The translations under genes were made by a program, and so were the position numbers. Positions 62,695-64,000 of a stretch of DNA of 64,000 nt are shown here, piece by piece. The notes under the pieces were generated by a model. It was not told where the DNA came from, ran no database searches, and saw only the letters and a list, made by a program, of their open reading frames with translations. Location of the stretch: NCBI GenBank assembly GCA_020403425.1, contig JADBXR010000002.1, positions 434,001 to 498,000 of the forward strand, given 5' to 3'. Source of the DNA: Chitinophagaceae bacterium (GTDB lineage: Bacteria; Bacteroidota; Bacteroidia; Chitinophagales; Chitinophagaceae). Positions within the stretch are counted from its first letter, which is position 1. Each line of letters begins with the position of its first letter.

Positions 62695-63762
62695 ATGAAA
62701 AAATACCGTGCCGGCGTATTGTTCGGCGAAGAACTCGAAGCATTGTACAACGATGCAAAAGACAACCAGTTTGCACTTCCTGCAGTGAACACCATCGGTA
62801 CCAACACCATCAACGCAGTGCTGGAAACAGCAGCCAAAGTGAATTCACCAGTGATCATCCAATTTTCCAACGGCGGTGCGCAGTTCATTGCCGGTAAGGG
62901 GATGCCCAACGACCAGCTGCAGGCGAATATTGCCGGTGGCGTATCTGGTGCCCTGCATATCCATAACGTGGCCAAATACTATGGTGTACCTGTGGTACTG
63001 CATACCGACCACGCCGCCAAAAAATGGTTACCCTGGGTGAGCGGCCTGATCGATGCCGGCGAACAATTCTACAAAGAGAAGGGCCAGCCCTTGTTCAGTT
63101 CACATATGCTGGACCTGTCTGAAGAGCCCATCGAAGAAAATATCCATACTTCTGTTGAATTCTATAAACGTATGGCGCCACTGGGCATGAGCATCGAGAT
63201 CGAACTCGGTGTTACCGGTGGTGAGGAAGACGGTGTGGACAACAGCGGTGTTGAGAACGACAAATTATATACCCAGCCACAACACGTTGCCTATGCGTAT
63301 ACCGAGCTGAGCAAAGTGGGCAAACTGTTCACCGTAGCTGCCGCTTTTGGTAACGTACATGGCGTGTACAGTCCGGGCAATGTAGAACTGCGCCCTGTGA
63401 TCCTGAAGAACAGCCAGGACTACATCGAGAAAGAACTGAAGACCGGTCCGAAACCCGTTTACTTCGTATTCCACGGAGGAAGTGGTTCTCCGCAGCACCA
63501 GATCAGGGAAGCCATTGGTTATGGCGCCATCAAGATGAATATCGACACCGATCTGCAGTGGGCATTCTGGGAGGGTATTCAGCAGTTTTATGTTAAAAAT
63601 GAAGCCTACCTGCAGGGCCAACTGGGTAACCCAGAAGGTGCTGATAAACCCAATAAAAAATACTACGATCCAAGGGTATGGTTACGCAAAGGCGAAGAAA
63701 GCTTCAGCAAAAGGCTGGAAGTTGCTTTTGAAGACCTCAACTGTATCAACCGGAACGCGTAA
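62695..63762 (+). CDS. fba: Class II fructose-bisphosphate aldolase
   Basis: This 355-residue zinc enzyme cleaves fructose-1,6-bisphosphate in glycolysis. VLHTDHAAKK at 101-110 has the catalytic Asp105 and zinc-ligand His106, as in E. coli FbaA. VTGGEEDGVDNSG is the second ligand loop. FHGGSGSPQHQIREAI and KMNIDTDLQWAFWEG complete the phosphate site. Length and motifs match the FbaA type (not the archaeal or class I enzymes). A terminator follows at 63787. Confidence 0.96.
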   Translation: MKKYRAGVLFGEELEALYNDAKDNQFALPAVNTIGTNTINAVLETAAKVNSPVIIQFSNGGAQFIAGKGMPNDQLQANIAGGVSGALHIHNVAKYYGVPVVLHTDHAAKKWLPWVSGLIDAGEQFYKEKGQPLFSSHMLDLSEEPIEENIHTSVEFYKRMAPLGMSIEIELGVTGGEEDGVDNSGVENDKLYTQPQHVAYAYTELSKVGKLFTVAAAFGNVHGVYSPGNVELRPVILKNSQDYIEKELKTGPKPVYFVFHGGSGSPQHQIREAIGYGAIKMNIDTDLQWAFWEGIQQFYVKNEAYLQGQLGNPEGADKPNKKYYDPRVWLRKGEESFSKRLEVAFEDLNCINRNA

Positions 63763-63786
63763 ATCTTTCCGGAACAAGCATTACCG

Positions 63787-63814
63787 CCGCCAGCCTGAGA
63801 ACTGGCGGTTTTTT
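63787..63814 (+). terminator. Intrinsic terminator after fba
   Basis: CCGCCAG / CTGGCGG stem, eight-base loop, then TTTTTT. The rest of the window to 64000 shows no gene; the small open frames there lack protein-like composition. Confidence 0.85.
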
Positions 63815-64000
63815 GTGTCCTATCCTGTCAGTTCCGGTTCCGCCCCCCAAAAAAACGATGATCGGCTATTTGCCCGTTTTGAAGCTGAACTATTTGGTTG
63901 TAGCATTGATATATATTAATTTATCCCTTATTTTCACCCCCCTTTTTGGGAGGGAGCTGGTAAAGCGGCCGAGGCCGATTCACCGCCTGGGTGGTTAAAA

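Noticed and set aside
1..64000. CRISPR array, transposase or rRNA operon
   Set aside because: Tandem units here are 7-14 bases, without spacer-repeat alternation. No DDE or HUH transposase motif and no rRNA signature was seen.

Overview
The window reads as ordinary chromosomal DNA of a Bacteroidota bacterium, most likely family Chitinophagaceae. The evidence is the gene content (DUF4954, DUF5683, DUF5686 and DUF3810 families, porT-like and DUF3575-like barrels), the UPF0173-parA-parB-DUF5683-dapB order, near absence of Shine-Dalgarno sequences, and about a dozen promoters matching the Bacteroidota sigma-A consensus (-33 TTG, -7 TAnnTTTG). I see no plasmid backbone, intact insertion sequence, CRISPR array, rRNA operon or clear prophage. 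There is one tRNA gene, tRNA-Leu(GAG).

Layout. 0-3.4 kb: divergent methionine genes metX (cut by the window edge) and a metZ-type sulfhydrylase, then mgtE. 3.4-14.7 kb is the accessory part: an AT-rich orphan secreted protein, a DinB/MDMPI-like protein, a stand-alone methionine aminopeptidase, an uncharacterised protein, a decayed metallo-beta-lactamase-fold gene, an SDR, a VOC protein, and a TetR gene followed by a five-gene operon (thioesterase, Crp/Fnr, PhzF, DinB, Asp/Glu racemase). Two matching palindromes (ATACCRAAYGGTAT) lie over the tetR and operon promoters. 14.7-21.2 kb: a ferritin-VIT1 fusion, an AlkC-like protein, a PepSY membrane protein, a GH3 glycosidase and a GNAT. 21.3-35 kb is mostly core: glmS, DUF4954, an outer-membrane barrel with a sigma-54-like promoter, a phosphoesterase, parA/parB, dapB, Rrf2, a threonine-dehydrogenase-like SDR, kdsA and a PspC protein.

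35-50.4 kb: aconitase, a secreted DinB protein, an ORF6N/VF530 pair, an OYE-family reductase, a small unnamed gene with an unusual strong ribosome-binding site, dnaK, a DUF5686 outer-membrane protein, a secreted beta-helix protein, GtrA and argS. 50.5-64 kb: tRNA-Leu, a DUF2130 protein and an orphan protein with a kinase-like motif, a phosphopantetheinyl transferase, dcd, TspO, a DUF3810 putative metalloprotease, DUF177-rpmF-plsX plus an acyltransferase, a small membrane peptide, a cystathionine beta-synthase-type enzyme, a LysR regulator, a BtuF-like metal-binding protein and fructose-bisphosphate aldolase.

Many intergenic spaces carry low-complexity repeats built from 7- to 8-base words. 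These form a dispersed composite family, and one locus is capped by 20-bp inverted repeats. No whole undescribed system is evident. The best leads are the TetR-controlled operon with its racemase lacking the first catalytic cysteine, the perfect 33-base palindrome inside the ORF6N coding sequence, the small gene at 40.6-40.8 kb, the kinase-like orphan at 51.9-53.0 kb, and the repeat family. All function calls come from reading motifs by eye; no database search was run.
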